Origin: NORP240 sp038134485
GTDB lineage: Bacteria; Pseudomonadota; Gammaproteobacteria; Pseudomonadales; Pseudohongiellaceae
Assembly: GCA_038134485.1 (NCBI GenBank)
Contig: JAYPVG010000001.1
Span: 124,001 to 188,000 of the forward strand
Length of the DNA: 64,000 nucleotides
Direction: 5' to 3'
Shown here: piece after piece, positions 52,584-61,871 of the stretch
How the letters are laid out: every line of letters starts with the position of its first letter
How positions within the stretch are numbered: position 1 is the stretch's first letter
Notes under the pieces: model-generated
The model's input: only the letters and a program-made list of their open reading frames with translations
Databases searched by the model: none
Told to the model about the DNA's origin: nothing
Position numbers and translations under genes: made by a program

Positions 52584-53555
52584 ATGCACACTCCTTCGGG
52601 AAAGAATCTGATCGGTTTTTTACTCTCGCTGAATACGGCTTTTCTATGGGGTATTCTGCCCGTCGCGGTGAAAGAGATCATCGTGACCATGGATGCTTAC
52701 ACCATTGTCTGGTATCGGTTCGTGGTCGCATTATTGATCATTGGGCTTTACCAGGGGGTTCGCGGACAGTTGCCGGCCATATTGGCAACCGGTGCTAGAA
52801 CTTACACCCTGCTTGTCATAGCCGGCATAGGATTGTGCGGAAATTACGTACTTTTCGCGCTCAGTCTGAATTTCCTGAACGCGGAAACCACTGAAGCAAT
52901 GATTCAACTCACGACCCTGTTTTTGCTTATTGGTGGGGTTGTGATTTTTCGGGAACCTTTTGATCGCTGGCAGCGCCTGGGAGCCGTGCTGATAGTTGTC
53001 GGCCTGGCCTTGTTTTTCAATGGGCGATGGTCCGAACTGTTTGCCGCATCTTCCAATATGGGTCTCGGTGTTGCGCTGGTTATTGCGGCGTCAATTACCT
53101 GGGTGGTTTATGCCTTGTTGCAGAAAAAGCTGTTGCAGCAGTTCAACTCGGCCCAGATACTGTTGTTCATCTACGTGCTGTCTGCATTGATTTTATTGCC
53201 GTTGGCAAAGCCTGCAACGTTGCTTGATCTCTCTGCCGCGCAGACTGGGCTGCTTTTGTTCTGTTGTCTGAACACTGTGCTAGCTTATGGATCCTTTGCA
53301 GAGGCAATGGTGCATTGGCATGCCTCCAAGGTCAGTGCGGTATTGGCGCTGGCGCCACTATTTACTATCGCCGCCCTGAAGATCATCGTACACATCAATC
53401 CGGCGTATTCCTACTCTGACCATCTCAATGGGCTCGCGGTTTTCGCAGCGGTGATACTGGTTCTGGGTTCGGTCATGGTGGCATTGGTACCGCTGTTGCC
53501 TGAATGGTCCCTGCGGTCTCGTCAGCAGCAATCCGGAAAGAGTGACGTGCGATAG
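52584..53555 (+). CDS. EamA-domain (DMT superfamily) transporter
   Basis: A 323-aa membrane protein with ten predicted helices in two EamA repeats. The first repeat is FLLSLNTAFLWGILPVAVKEII through ETTEAMIQLTTLFLLIGGVVIF, the second starts GLGVALVIAASITWVVYALLQKKLL and includes HWHASKVSAVLALAPLFTIAALKI. Members export amino acids, nucleosides or other metabolites. It is divergent from the amidohydrolase gene across about 155 bases. No substrate indication. Confidence 0.87.
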   Translation: MHTPSGKNLIGFLLSLNTAFLWGILPVAVKEIIVTMDAYTIVWYRFVVALLIIGLYQGVRGQLPAILATGARTYTLLVIAGIGLCGNYVLFALSLNFLNAETTEAMIQLTTLFLLIGGVVIFREPFDRWQRLGAVLIVVGLALFFNGRWSELFAASSNMGLGVALVIAASITWVVYALLQKKLLQQFNSAQILLFIYVLSALILLPLAKPATLLDLSAAQTGLLLFCCLNTVLAYGSFAEAMVHWHASKVSAVLALAPLFTIAALKIIVHINPAYSYSDHLNGLAVFAAVILVLGSVMVALVPLLPEWSLRSRQQQSGKSDVR

Positions 53556-53730
53556 TAGCTGGCTCGCTGCATCAATCGTTCAGTCGGGACTGCAGCAGAT
53601 TGACCTGACTGACAAACTGTCATAGCCTGCTTGCCTGCTTTTTAGAGCCTTATCAGAATAATATAACGCTACAGTACCCTTGCGCCGGCTGCAGTGGAAC
53701 CGTCGGATCGGTGCGCAGGAGGATCCCAAA

Positions 53731-55749
53731 ATGAAAGCTTTTGAGTCGCTAAAATTCTCCCGATTCCTTTTCGGCCTGCTGGCGATGCTTGCCTGTTATG
53801 GCGCCAACGGAGAAGTGACGCGCATTGAAATCACCGAGCGCGAGACTCTCAGTTCAAATGCCGTCGACTATCAATATGAAGTGATCACCGGGATCATGCA
53901 TTTCACATTGGATCCCGATGCGGTCGGCAATGCATCAATCACCGACATAGAGTATGCGCCGGTTAACCGCCAGGGACTGGTGGAGTTCAGTGCCGATTTC
54001 CAGATCATGGTGCCATCGGACAATATCGCCAATGGTTCGCTAATCTATATAGTCAACAACCGGGGTCGGCCCTCCGGAGGGCCAGGCGCATTTCCTGACG
54101 ATCCGATGTACGCCCGGGGTTTTACCTATCTGCAGACGGGCTGGATCAATGAATTGGAAGCTGGGGGCGGGAGACTGCTCCTGAATGCACCATTGGCAGG
54201 ATCAGAGGCTCAGCCAATAACCGGTCAGGTGCGCTATGAAATCATCGTCGGTCGGCAAACAGAGAGCGAAAATATCGCTGGCAGCGGACATCTCGCTTAT
54301 GAGCCCACAGCGCAGGGGCTGGAGAATGCCACTCTGACCCATCGGGTGAATCAACAGGATGTAAAAATTCCTATCGAGCGCTCCCGGTTTAATCTTGACG
54401 TCGCGTGGCCGGAGGGTAGAAATCAGCCGCTGGTCACTGTGAGTGTGGTCGGCGGCCTGCAGCCGGGGCATATCTATGAACTCGTGTACGAAGCGCAAAA
54501 TCCGGTTCTGGCGGGAGCCGGTATGGCTGGAATACGGGACAGCGTGGCACTGATCCGGCAGGGGACCGATAACGCAATACTGACTGCTCAGCTTGAAGAC
54601 CTGGGGCTGCCGGAGATAGAGCATACAATAGCCCTCGGTAACTCGCAGAGCGGGCGTCTGCTGCGCCTGTTCCTCTATGAAGGTTTCAACGCCGACCTGG
54701 CAGGGCAGCAGGTTTTTGATGGCGTTATTCCGGTTATCGCCGGTGCTGGTTTTGGCATGTTCAACAATCGCTTTGCGATGCCGACCCGAACCAACGGTCA
54801 GCATGAAAACCTGCTGTTTCCTAATGATCTTTTTCCCTTCAGTTACGGTCTCAGTCTCGACCCGTATTCGAAGCGGGTGGACGGCATTCTCCTGCGCGCT
54901 ATGGAAAGCAACACTGTTCCAAGGATCATGCACATCCAGACTTCCAATGAATACTGGATTCGTGGAGGATCGCTGCCCCATACCGATCCTTTGGGTACCG
55001 CAGATGCCGATATACCAGACCATGTGAGGTTTTATTCCATCGGCGGTTCCCAGCATGGTTCGGGCGACGGCCGCCCCCGAGAAGCAACAGCAGGTCAACT
55101 GCCGCCCAATCCCAACATGTGGGCACCATTCAGCGCGTCGCTTCAGGTTGCAATGCATGAATGGCTGGCAGAAGGTCGGGAACCACCAGCAAGCCGCTAT
55201 CCTACAATTGCCGAGGGCACACTGGTTCCGTCGCATCTGCCAAATGGAGAGATTAATCCACGGGCCTGGAATCCATTGCCTTTCGTCAATCACCCCAAAG
55301 ACATGTACAGGGTGGCCTATGCAGACTACGGTCCAGAGTGGCTTGAGCACCGCGTGATAGGCCATCATCCGCAGTCGTCGGAGAATCTCTATGGGGTTCT
55401 TGTGCCTGCGGTGGACGACAATAATAACGATTACCCTCAAAGCACTCTGTTGCCTCCTCTGACGGAGGTGCCGCTCGCGACCTTCACGCCCTGGAATCTG
55501 AGAAACCCTGCCACTGGCGCAGAAACCGAACTGGCGCGATTGTCGGGAGGATATATCCCCTTCACGCGATCCAGAGCTCAATCCTCGGATATGCGCAATA
55601 CCGTTGATGAGCTCTACAGCTCCTTCGCTGATTACCTTTCAAAATACGAGGCGGCGACGGACCGCCTTGTAGAACAGCGCTACCTGTTACCGGAGTTCAA
55701 AGAAACCTACATGGAAATAGCTCGCGCCAACCGGGGTATTTTCGAGTGA
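53731..55749 (+). CDS. Large exported alpha/beta hydrolase-domain protein
   Basis: A 672-aa exported protein with a signal peptide (FSRFLFGLLAMLACYGANG). It matches the pattern of the large alpha/beta hydrolase-domain family (PF20091-like): SLIYIVNNRGRPSGGPGAF early, and the nucleophile elbow ALGNSQSGRLLRLFLYEGFN with Ser305 or Ser307, then FDGVIPVIAGAGFGMFNNRF, HIQTSNEYWIRGGSLPHTDP and FYSIGGSQHGSGDGRP (probable catalytic His). Family members are uncharacterised esterase-like proteins. AGGAGGA precedes ATG 53731. The carboxymuconolactone-decarboxylase-like gene follows by 19 bases and is probably cotranscribed. Confidence 0.82.
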   Translation: MKAFESLKFSRFLFGLLAMLACYGANGEVTRIEITERETLSSNAVDYQYEVITGIMHFTLDPDAVGNASITDIEYAPVNRQGLVEFSADFQIMVPSDNIANGSLIYIVNNRGRPSGGPGAFPDDPMYARGFTYLQTGWINELEAGGGRLLLNAPLAGSEAQPITGQVRYEIIVGRQTESENIAGSGHLAYEPTAQGLENATLTHRVNQQDVKIPIERSRFNLDVAWPEGRNQPLVTVSVVGGLQPGHIYELVYEAQNPVLAGAGMAGIRDSVALIRQGTDNAILTAQLEDLGLPEIEHTIALGNSQSGRLLRLFLYEGFNADLAGQQVFDGVIPVIAGAGFGMFNNRFAMPTRTNGQHENLLFPNDLFPFSYGLSLDPYSKRVDGILLRAMESNTVPRIMHIQTSNEYWIRGGSLPHTDPLGTADADIPDHVRFYSIGGSQHGSGDGRPREATAGQLPPNPNMWAPFSASLQVAMHEWLAEGREPPASRYPTIAEGTLVPSHLPNGEINPRAWNPLPFVNHPKDMYRVAYADYGPEWLEHRVIGHHPQSSENLYGVLVPAVDDNNNDYPQSTLLPPLTEVPLATFTPWNLRNPATGAETELARLSGGYIPFTRSRAQSSDMRNTVDELYSSFADYLSKYEAATDRLVEQRYLLPEFKETYMEIARANRGIFE

Positions 55750-55768
55750 TAGCGCTCGTACATCCCGT

Positions 55769-56329
55769 ATGAGCAGCAATGGCAGGCTACCCGAATTAAT
55801 TCCTGATCAGCTGGATCCGCAACAGCGGTCGGTTTACGAGGCTATCCTTGCTAGCCGGGGGGGAAGTATCGCCGGGCCGTTTGCGGCATGGTTGCGCTCG
55901 CCGGTGCTCGCGGATCGGGCTCAGAGCCTGGGGGAATTCTGTCGTTATCACACAAGTCTTCCCGCGCGACTGTCAGAACTTGCGATTCTGATCACCGCCA
56001 GGCAATGGCGGGCGAATGCCGAATGGCAGATACACGCCCCTATCGCCAGGCGTGAGGGGCTGAGTGATGAGTTAATTTCTGCGTTGCAGGCTGGGACGGA
56101 ACCGGCCTTTCGTTTTGAGGATGAAAAGATCGTTTATCAGCTGGCGATGCAGTTATATGAGTCACGCCGAGTTAGCGCGGCAACCTACCAGGCGGCAGTA
56201 AACTCTATCGGGGAGACTTCAGTGGTGGAACTGGTGGGTCTGCTGGGTTATTACGCGCTGGTGGCGATGACTCTTAATGTCTTCTATATGCAGTTAACGG
56301 ACCCGGCAAACCGGCCTTTTACGGGATGA
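55769..56329 (+). CDS. Carboxymuconolactone decarboxylase family protein
   Basis: A 186-aa all-helical protein of the AhpD/CMD superfamily. The core is LSELAILITARQWRANAEWQIHAPIARREGLSDELISAL near residues 70-110, with the conserved E-W-x2-H pattern. The two AhpD CxxC cysteines are absent, so a peroxidase role is unlikely; decarboxylase or lactone-related chemistry, or an unknown function, is more probable. It follows the exported hydrolase gene closely and may act in the same catabolic route inside the cell. It is convergent with madM, whose stop is five bases away. Confidence 0.82.
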   Translation: MSSNGRLPELIPDQLDPQQRSVYEAILASRGGSIAGPFAAWLRSPVLADRAQSLGEFCRYHTSLPARLSELAILITARQWRANAEWQIHAPIARREGLSDELISALQAGTEPAFRFEDEKIVYQLAMQLYESRRVSAATYQAAVNSIGETSVVELVGLLGYYALVAMTLNVFYMQLTDPANRPFTG

Positions 56330-56333
56330 TTTC

Positions 56334-57095
56334 TTAAAAGATAGCATTCACGGTCAGAAAAAGAACGGACGGCCCCAGCAGGCAGCCTACGCCAGTATAA
56401 AAAGTAGCCGTCATGGCGCCATAGGGAACAAGCCGGGGATCGGTTGCCGCCAGTCCTCCCGCTACCCCACTGGTAGTTCCCATCAGGCCGCCAAATACCA
56501 TGGCTGACTGTGGGTTATTCAGGCCGATATAGCGAGCCACCATCGGTGTGCCGATCATCACCAATATCGATTTAACCAGTCCGGCTGCCACGCTCATGGC
56601 GATTAATTCGGAGCTTGCGCCAATTGCGGCACCGGTAACGGGACCCACAATGTAAGTCACAGCGCCAGCCCCAATGGTAGTAATGGCAACCGGATCAGTG
56701 TAGCCAAACAGCACTGCCACCAGCCCGCCGACCACGAATGAAACAATTACCCCGGCGAAGATGGAAATTACCCCAGCCAGCCCGGCTTTCTTGAGTTCAC
56801 TGAGGTGTACGCCAAACGCGGTTGCAACAATGGCGAAGTCACGGAACATGCCCCCGCCCATGACACCCACGCCGGCAAGGAAAGTGATATCGGCTACCCC
56901 TGTGTTGCCTCCGGTCATGAGACCGCCTATATAGGCAGCCACGAGACCCAGGGTGATAGCAATCGCCGAGCCGTGAATTCGACCGGCGGTCAGCTTGGCG
57001 GACAGCCAATAGGAAAACCAGACTGTGAGGCCCACAACGGCAAAGGCCACCACCAGGCCATTACGACTGAAAGTTGTTTCCAGAACGTCCATCAC
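56334..57095 (-). CDS. madM: Malonate transporter subunit MadM
   Basis: A 253-aa inner-membrane protein with about eight helices. It matches the MadM subunit of the Na+-dependent malonate symporter MadLM: VGLTVWFSYWLSAKLTAGRIHGSAIAITLGLVAAYIGGLM at the start, then GVGVMGGGMFRDFAIVATAFG and AVTYIVGPVTGAAIGASSELIAMSVAAGLVKS. The start overlaps the madL stop by four bases. No malonate decarboxylase genes lie nearby, so the substrate could be malonate or a related dicarboxylate. Confidence 0.87.
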   Translation of the reverse strand: MMDVLETTFSRNGLVVAFAVVGLTVWFSYWLSAKLTAGRIHGSAIAITLGLVAAYIGGLMTGGNTGVADITFLAGVGVMGGGMFRDFAIVATAFGVHLSELKKAGLAGVISIFAGVIVSFVVGGLVAVLFGYTDPVAITTIGAGAVTYIVGPVTGAAIGASSELIAMSVAAGLVKSILVMIGTPMVARYIGLNNPQSAMVFGGLMGTTSGVAGGLAATDPRLVPYGAMTATFYTGVGCLLGPSVLFLTVNAIF

Positions 57096-57484
57096 TCAGC
57101 ACCCCCGTCCTGGCTTTGAATCGGTTCCGGTGCCGCACCAATACGGCTCAATACTGGCACCAGCGCGAAGCTGACTACAACAGCGGCGATTCCGGCAACC
57201 AGGGCCAGCAGTCCTCCATCAACGGCAGCAACCACGTTCTGGCGTGCTGCCATGGCGACCACTATGGGAATATACATGGCGCTCCAGAATTTGATGCCGT
57301 CACCGGAAACTCCGTCCACCATTGGTTTGAAGCGTTCCATGTTACAGGCCAGTACCAGAAGCAACATGGCGATTCCAACACCACCTACATTAGCCTCTAC
57401 GCCAATTAGTACGCCCAGATATTCACCCACCAGCATGCCCGCCACCAGGCAAACCGACAGCATTGCGACGCCGTATATAATCAT
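57092..57484 (-). CDS. madL: Malonate transporter subunit MadL
   Basis: A 130-aa protein with four helices, beginning MIIYGVAMLSVCLVAGMLVG, with EYLGVLIGVEANVGGVGIAMLLLV and FWSAMYIPIVVAMAARQNVVAA, typical of MadL. ATG 57484 is preferred; the frame extends 14 codons upstream without a better ribosome site. Paired with madM by a four-base overlap, as in characterised malonate utilisation clusters. It is divergent from the PQQ dehydrogenase gene across about 236 bases. Confidence 0.88.
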   Translation of the reverse strand: MIIYGVAMLSVCLVAGMLVGEYLGVLIGVEANVGGVGIAMLLLVLACNMERFKPMVDGVSGDGIKFWSAMYIPIVVAMAARQNVVAAVDGGLLALVAGIAAVVVSFALVPVLSRIGAAPEPIQSQDGGAE

Positions 57485-57720
57485 GGTATTTCCTCTTGTT
57501 ATTACCCGCGATGATATGATGGACACCGGGATTTCGCAATTTGCAACAGCGGTCTGCGAGTCGTCGCAAATCCTTGTTCCTTATTGTTGTGTGCACCAGG
57601 CTCGTTTGACTTGCGGGGGTTGTTTATAGCTTAATTAGGCTCCCGGACGGCGAGGACACGGACGCTTTCCGCCCTGTCGTTGAGAAATCCATTGCTAACC
57701 TGAAATTTGGGGGATTCGTC

Positions 57721-59367
57721 TTGAAACTCGCATACCACAAGCTCGGCACTTTAGCTGTTGCTATCACTCTTATCGCGTATTCCAGTCTGGCCACAGGTCA
57801 GAACGTCACTACCGAGATCCTGGAGAACGCTCAGGATTATTCTGATCGCTGGATCACCTATGGTCGCAATTACGGAGCGTGGCGCTACATGCCCGATGAC
57901 CAGATTAATCGGGATTCGGTGAGCAGTCTCAGGCCGGTCTGGATCAAGCAGACTGGTGTTACCGGGGGTGCCTTTGAAGTAACCGCCCTCGTAAACGATG
58001 GACGCATGTACCTGACTACAGCCAATAGTCACCTTATCGTGGTAGACCCGCTAACCGGGGCAGAGCTCTGGCGCTATGACCACGAGTTCGAGAATGTCGA
58101 TCTTTGCTGCGGTCCGCACAATCGGGGTGTGGCACTGTACGAAGACATGGTGTTCTGGGGAACCCTCGATGCTCATCTTATGGCCTTCGATGCTGCTACG
58201 GGTATTCAACTCTGGGATGTCGAGGTAGGGGATCATCGGGAGTCAATCTCCATTACCGGTGCACCTCTGGTCGTGAAAGATATGGTGCTGATAGGAATCG
58301 GTGGGGGTGAGTTCGGTATCCGTGGCTACATTGACGCCTTTGATGTGAACACCGGTGAGCGGCGCTGGCGTTTCTATACTACCCCTGGTCCAGGTGAGCC
58401 TGGTAATGAAACCTGGCAAGGAGATTCCTGGCGCACTGGCGGCGGGCCAACCTGGGTGACAGGCACTTATGACCCTGATACCGACTTCGTTTTCTGGGGT
58501 ACTGGCAATCCTTGGCCGGATATCAACAATAATGTTCGCAGCGGCGATAATCTGTACACCAACTCGATTGTTGCACTGGATGCCGATAACGGACAGCTGC
58601 GCTGGTACTTCCAGACGTCACCGCGTGACGAATTCGACCATGACTCGACAAGTGAGCCGATGGTGATTGATGAGATGATCAACGGTGAGATGCGGAAACT
58701 GATTGTGCAGGTCGCGCGTAACGGGCACGTATACGTTCTTGATCGGGAAAATGGTGATTTTATATTTGCAGAGGAATACACGCGGGTTAACTGGGCGGAA
58801 AGGGACGAGACTGGTAAACCGGTACTCAAAGAAGAACTTTATGATCCGGCCGGAACCATGGTATTCCCCGGTCTCTATGGTGGTAAGAACTGGCCGCCAG
58901 CTTCCTATAGTCCCGATACGCATCTGATCTATATTCCTTCCAGCGAGTGGGGTACGGAGTTTATCCGCCGCGAGGGCGAAGGACGACCTGGAACGATGGA
59001 TCTGGGCGGTATTCCCAGGTTTGATTCGCAGGGCAAAGAGCAGTTGGTTGCCTATAATCTGCGCACCGGCGAAATCCAATGGCAGCGGGAAATGGCCGGT
59101 TCATTCAACTGGTCCGGTACCCTCGCAACTGGCGGCGGACTGGTATTTTCCGGAAGTGCCGATGGCTATCTGCGCGCTTTCAATGACGAGACGGGTGAAA
59201 TGCTCTGGGAGTTTCAGACGGGCAGTGGCGTTTACGCGCCGCCAACCAGCTTTACCATAGACGGTAAACAATATATCGGTATTGCCTCCGGCACTCGTGA
59301 TCCGGCAAGCAGGGCCGGTGTAGCAACCGGTATATCGCCAGGCAACTATATACTGTTTGGTTTGTAA
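57721..59367 (+). CDS. PQQ-dependent alcohol dehydrogenase, lanthanide-type signature
   Basis: A 548-aa periplasmic quinoprotein with a signal peptide (LGTLAVAITLIAYSSLATGQ) and an eight-blade propeller of W-motifs (ELWRYDHEF, IQLWDVEVG, RRWRFYTTPG, LRWYFQTSP, MLWEFQTGSG). The vicinal Cys129-Cys130 pair (LCCGPHNRG) is typical of methanol/ethanol dehydrogenases. The catalytic Asp306 is followed two residues on by Asp308 (RDEFDHDS), the extra acidic ligand found in lanthanide-dependent XoxF and PedH enzymes, where calcium enzymes have Ala or Ser. TTG start. A diheme cytochrome c gene follows by 26 bases as the likely electron acceptor. Not a close XoxF by length; alcohol or polyol specificity unknown. 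Confidence 0.9.
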   Translation: MKLAYHKLGTLAVAITLIAYSSLATGQNVTTEILENAQDYSDRWITYGRNYGAWRYMPDDQINRDSVSSLRPVWIKQTGVTGGAFEVTALVNDGRMYLTTANSHLIVVDPLTGAELWRYDHEFENVDLCCGPHNRGVALYEDMVFWGTLDAHLMAFDAATGIQLWDVEVGDHRESISITGAPLVVKDMVLIGIGGGEFGIRGYIDAFDVNTGERRWRFYTTPGPGEPGNETWQGDSWRTGGGPTWVTGTYDPDTDFVFWGTGNPWPDINNNVRSGDNLYTNSIVALDADNGQLRWYFQTSPRDEFDHDSTSEPMVIDEMINGEMRKLIVQVARNGHVYVLDRENGDFIFAEEYTRVNWAERDETGKPVLKEELYDPAGTMVFPGLYGGKNWPPASYSPDTHLIYIPSSEWGTEFIRREGEGRPGTMDLGGIPRFDSQGKEQLVAYNLRTGEIQWQREMAGSFNWSGTLATGGGLVFSGSADGYLRAFNDETGEMLWEFQTGSGVYAPPTSFTIDGKQYIGIASGTRDPASRAGVATGISPGNYILFGL

Positions 59368-59393
59368 GCAGTCAGGTCGAAGGTGCGCTTGAA

Positions 59394-60158
59394 ATGAGTA
59401 AGAATTGCCTGTTATTCGGAAGCCTGGTTTTCTGGCTAGTCTCAGCGGCGAGTTTCGCAGGCGTAGGCGAGGGCCAGGAACTATATAATGCCTATTGTCA
59501 GGTTTGTCATGGAGGTCTGGGTGAAGGTCAGACCATGGGTAAACCGTTGAATGACAGTGCGGCCCGCAATTTGTCTGACGAGGATTTGCTAGCGGTGATT
59601 ACTGGCGGACGCGCTGGAACGGGTATGGCGGCCTGGGGTTCTTCCTTCACTGAACAGGAAATTCTCGATGTTGCCAGTTACGTGCGGATTTTGCAGGGCG
59701 GTAGCGGATTGAGCTCGGTTGATGAGAACGCCGCATTAAGCGATGATCCGGCGGTACTGGCGGGCGAACAGTTGTTCAATAGCACTGCGGGATGTGCCAG
59801 CTGTCACAGCTATCGGGATCAGGGTGGCAATGTTGGACCTGCGCTCGACGGGGTTGCGTCACGACTGGGTGAAAGCGGTCTGCTTCAGGCTCTGAACAAC
59901 CCGTCAGCTTCCATTGTAGCGGGCTACGAGGCCAAGGTCGTAGAGCAGCAGGACGGTTCAATCGTTCGCGGGCGCTACAGGAATGAATCGGATTTGGCGA
60001 TACAGATACAAATAGCTGATGGTTCCCGCTGGGTGACCTTTTTTAAGGAGAGGGTGAAAGCAGTTCGTGATGCAGAAGAGTCGCTGATGCCTGAAATATT
60101 CAGCGAGCTTGGAGCCTCCGAGCAGGAAAATTTGCTGGCATTTCTCAAGTCTTTGTAG
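59394..60158 (+). CDS. Diheme cytochrome c, likely acceptor for the PQQ dehydrogenase
   Basis: A 254-aa exported protein (signal peptide ending near SFAG) with two heme sites: CQVCH at 35-39 and CASCH at 134-138. The first domain is a small class I cytochrome with GTGMAAWGSSFTEQEILDVASYVR, where Met54 region or MAAW Met supplies the axial ligand. The second resembles the heme domain of large Planctomycete-type proteins (NNPSASIVAGYEAKVVEQQDGSIVRGR). Directly downstream of the PQQ enzyme gene in the same direction, it should take electrons from PQQ and pass them to a terminal oxidase. Confidence 0.88.
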   Translation: MSKNCLLFGSLVFWLVSAASFAGVGEGQELYNAYCQVCHGGLGEGQTMGKPLNDSAARNLSDEDLLAVITGGRAGTGMAAWGSSFTEQEILDVASYVRILQGGSGLSSVDENAALSDDPAVLAGEQLFNSTAGCASCHSYRDQGGNVGPALDGVASRLGESGLLQALNNPSASIVAGYEAKVVEQQDGSIVRGRYRNESDLAIQIQIADGSRWVTFFKERVKAVRDAEESLMPEIFSELGASEQENLLAFLKSL

Positions 60159-60313
60159 GGTGGAGTTAGGGTATTGCCAGCCGGGCCATCCATCGGTTGA
60201 GCATAAATCATTTGGCCAGAGCCTGATTTGGGTCAGAGTATTGCCACAACTGCGATTGCATAATTGTGTCCGCACGACGAATTCTTAGAATCGATAACCC
60301 GGTGTAGTGGGTA

Positions 60314-60772
60314 ATGATCCAATTCAAGTTCGCTGTCATTCCATTCCTCCTCCTTCTGGCAGGCTGCTCATCCAGCCTGAACAGGAATATGCCGGTTTCG
60401 GATTTATACTGCGATAATTTTCTCATTTACGATATGTGTGCTCAGGACCTTGATCAGGATGGGCGAGTGGAGTTGGTTTATTTCACCGACACTAACGAGG
60501 TATTTCTTTACCGGGATGGATCGAAAGACAGCCTGCCCCAGGGGCTATCCATGCATCGATGCGCACAGCCAATGAACGACGACATAATCCATCACACGTC
60601 CCGACTGTTCTACCTATCAGATGAAACTAGCTATCTGGAACGCAGTGATATCAGGAGCAGTCTGATGATGAACTATGTTGTATTCCTGCCTAGTATCGCT
60701 CTATGTACTGATGGTGCTCGGGGGGATTCTGAAGAACCGATCGACGAGTTTGATTTTGAGCTTGAATTCTGA
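60314..60772 (+). CDS. Predicted lipoprotein of unknown function
   Basis: A 152-aa protein with a clear lipobox LAGC at residue 17 (MIQFKFAVIPFLLLLAGC). The mature part has QDLDQDGRVELVYFTDTNEVFLYRDG, an FG-GAP-like acidic Asp-rich stretch that may bind calcium, and an acidic tail EEPIDEFDFELEF. Three further cysteines (YCDNF, DMCAQ, HRCAQ) could form disulfides in the periplasm. I do not recognise the family. It follows the cytochrome gene by 155 bases and is convergent with the DUF3667 gene. Confidence 0.75.
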   Translation: MIQFKFAVIPFLLLLAGCSSSLNRNMPVSDLYCDNFLIYDMCAQDLDQDGRVELVYFTDTNEVFLYRDGSKDSLPQGLSMHRCAQPMNDDIIHHTSRLFYLSDETSYLERSDIRSSLMMNYVVFLPSIALCTDGARGDSEEPIDEFDFELEF

Positions 60773-60809
60773 GGCGCGCTGGTTGAGAGCAAGTTCACTT
60801 CATTATGAC

Positions 60810-61871
60810 TCAGTAGATAAAGAATCCTATGAGCATGAATACAAGGGCACCAGTAATCAATAATGCCCCGTAGCTGATACTGATGGTAAAGAATTTCACC
60901 GCCGTGACAAAATAGCCCTGCCCAAAGAACAGCCGAAGACTAAGGTACAGGTACGCCACCGCCCACAAATTAAGCAACGATCTCAGAAATCCGGCGATGG
61001 CGGGCAGCACTCCGAATTCTGTCCGGATGATGAGGTCCAGTAAAAACGCCAAAATGAAGCACATCAATAAAAAACTGTGATTGTGAATCGTAAGTATCAG
61101 GTGTTCCACATAGTATTTTCCTGAACCCAGGTAAAAAAGTTTCTGCAATAGTGCGAGCACCGGCATCATAAGCAACAGCAATGCGGGAATGTTTTCCAGC
61201 AGGCCATTGAAAAAATCGCCGGGATCTTCGCTAATCGCCTCGATATTGTCAGAAGCGCGTTCCTGCAGGAGAGTCACGAACCGCCGGTTATTTTGTTCGG
61301 AAAGGAAAGGTACCTGGACATTCGCCAATACTCTGGACACGCCAGCCTGGAATTCGCTCAGATTTGTGTCTGGCGTAAGCGTATCGGTTCGCTCTTCGTT
61401 ATCGACACCCAGCTCATTCGCTAATTCATCAATTGCGGCGGTGAATTCCGTTTCCAGTTGCTCGCGGTCGGGTGCTTCCAGCTGTCCGCTTTCCTGACCC
61501 ATGTCAATAACGAGTGTATTGAGGAAAATTTGCACGGAAATTGTGAACAGAAAAGCGAGCAGGAAAACTATAAACAGTCGCATTGGCGCGAGGTAACGAA
61601 CCCTCCGCCCGGCCAGGAACTCCTTTGTGAGAAACGCAGGCCTCGTAAGCAGAAAGCCCAGGCTACGATAAGTTTTTGAGTTGAAGGCAAACAGCCCTTC
61701 GAATGCTTCCAGCAGAATTGTGGGGAAAAATCGGATTACCGTGGTGTTCTGCTGGCCGCAATCGGCACAATAGTCACCGCGCAAGACTGCGCTGCAGTTG
61801 AGACAGATCCCCAACTCCGAGTTCTTGCCGGTTGGCTCAAGGCCCGGAGATTGGTTGCTCGATTCCGCCAT
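60810..61871 (-). CDS. DUF3667 membrane protein
   Basis: A 353-aa protein with an amino-terminal zinc-ribbon CLNCSAVLRGDYCADCGQ (two CxxC pairs, about residues 23-40), followed by the DUF3667 pattern FEGLFAFNSKTYRSLGFLLTRPAFLTKEFLAGRRVRYLAPMRLFIVFLLAFLFTISV. Four or five helices follow, with a long acidic periplasmic loop (about 120-210) between the first and second. The function of the family is unknown. It has no close co-oriented partner. Confidence 0.86.
   Translation of the reverse strand: MAESSNQSPGLEPTGKNSELGICLNCSAVLRGDYCADCGQQNTTVIRFFPTILLEAFEGLFAFNSKTYRSLGFLLTRPAFLTKEFLAGRRVRYLAPMRLFIVFLLAFLFTISVQIFLNTLVIDMGQESGQLEAPDREQLETEFTAAIDELANELGVDNEERTDTLTPDTNLSEFQAGVSRVLANVQVPFLSEQNNRRFVTLLQERASDNIEAISEDPGDFFNGLLENIPALLLLMMPVLALLQKLFYLGSGKYYVEHLILTIHNHSFLLMCFILAFLLDLIIRTEFGVLPAIAGFLRSLLNLWAVAYLYLSLRLFFGQGYFVTAVKFFTISISYGALLITGALVFMLIGFFIY

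Noticed and set aside
54202..55581. 459-codon minus-strand frame opposite the exported hydrolase
   Set aside because: Antisense shadow of a gene with signal peptide and nucleophile elbow; no motifs of its own.
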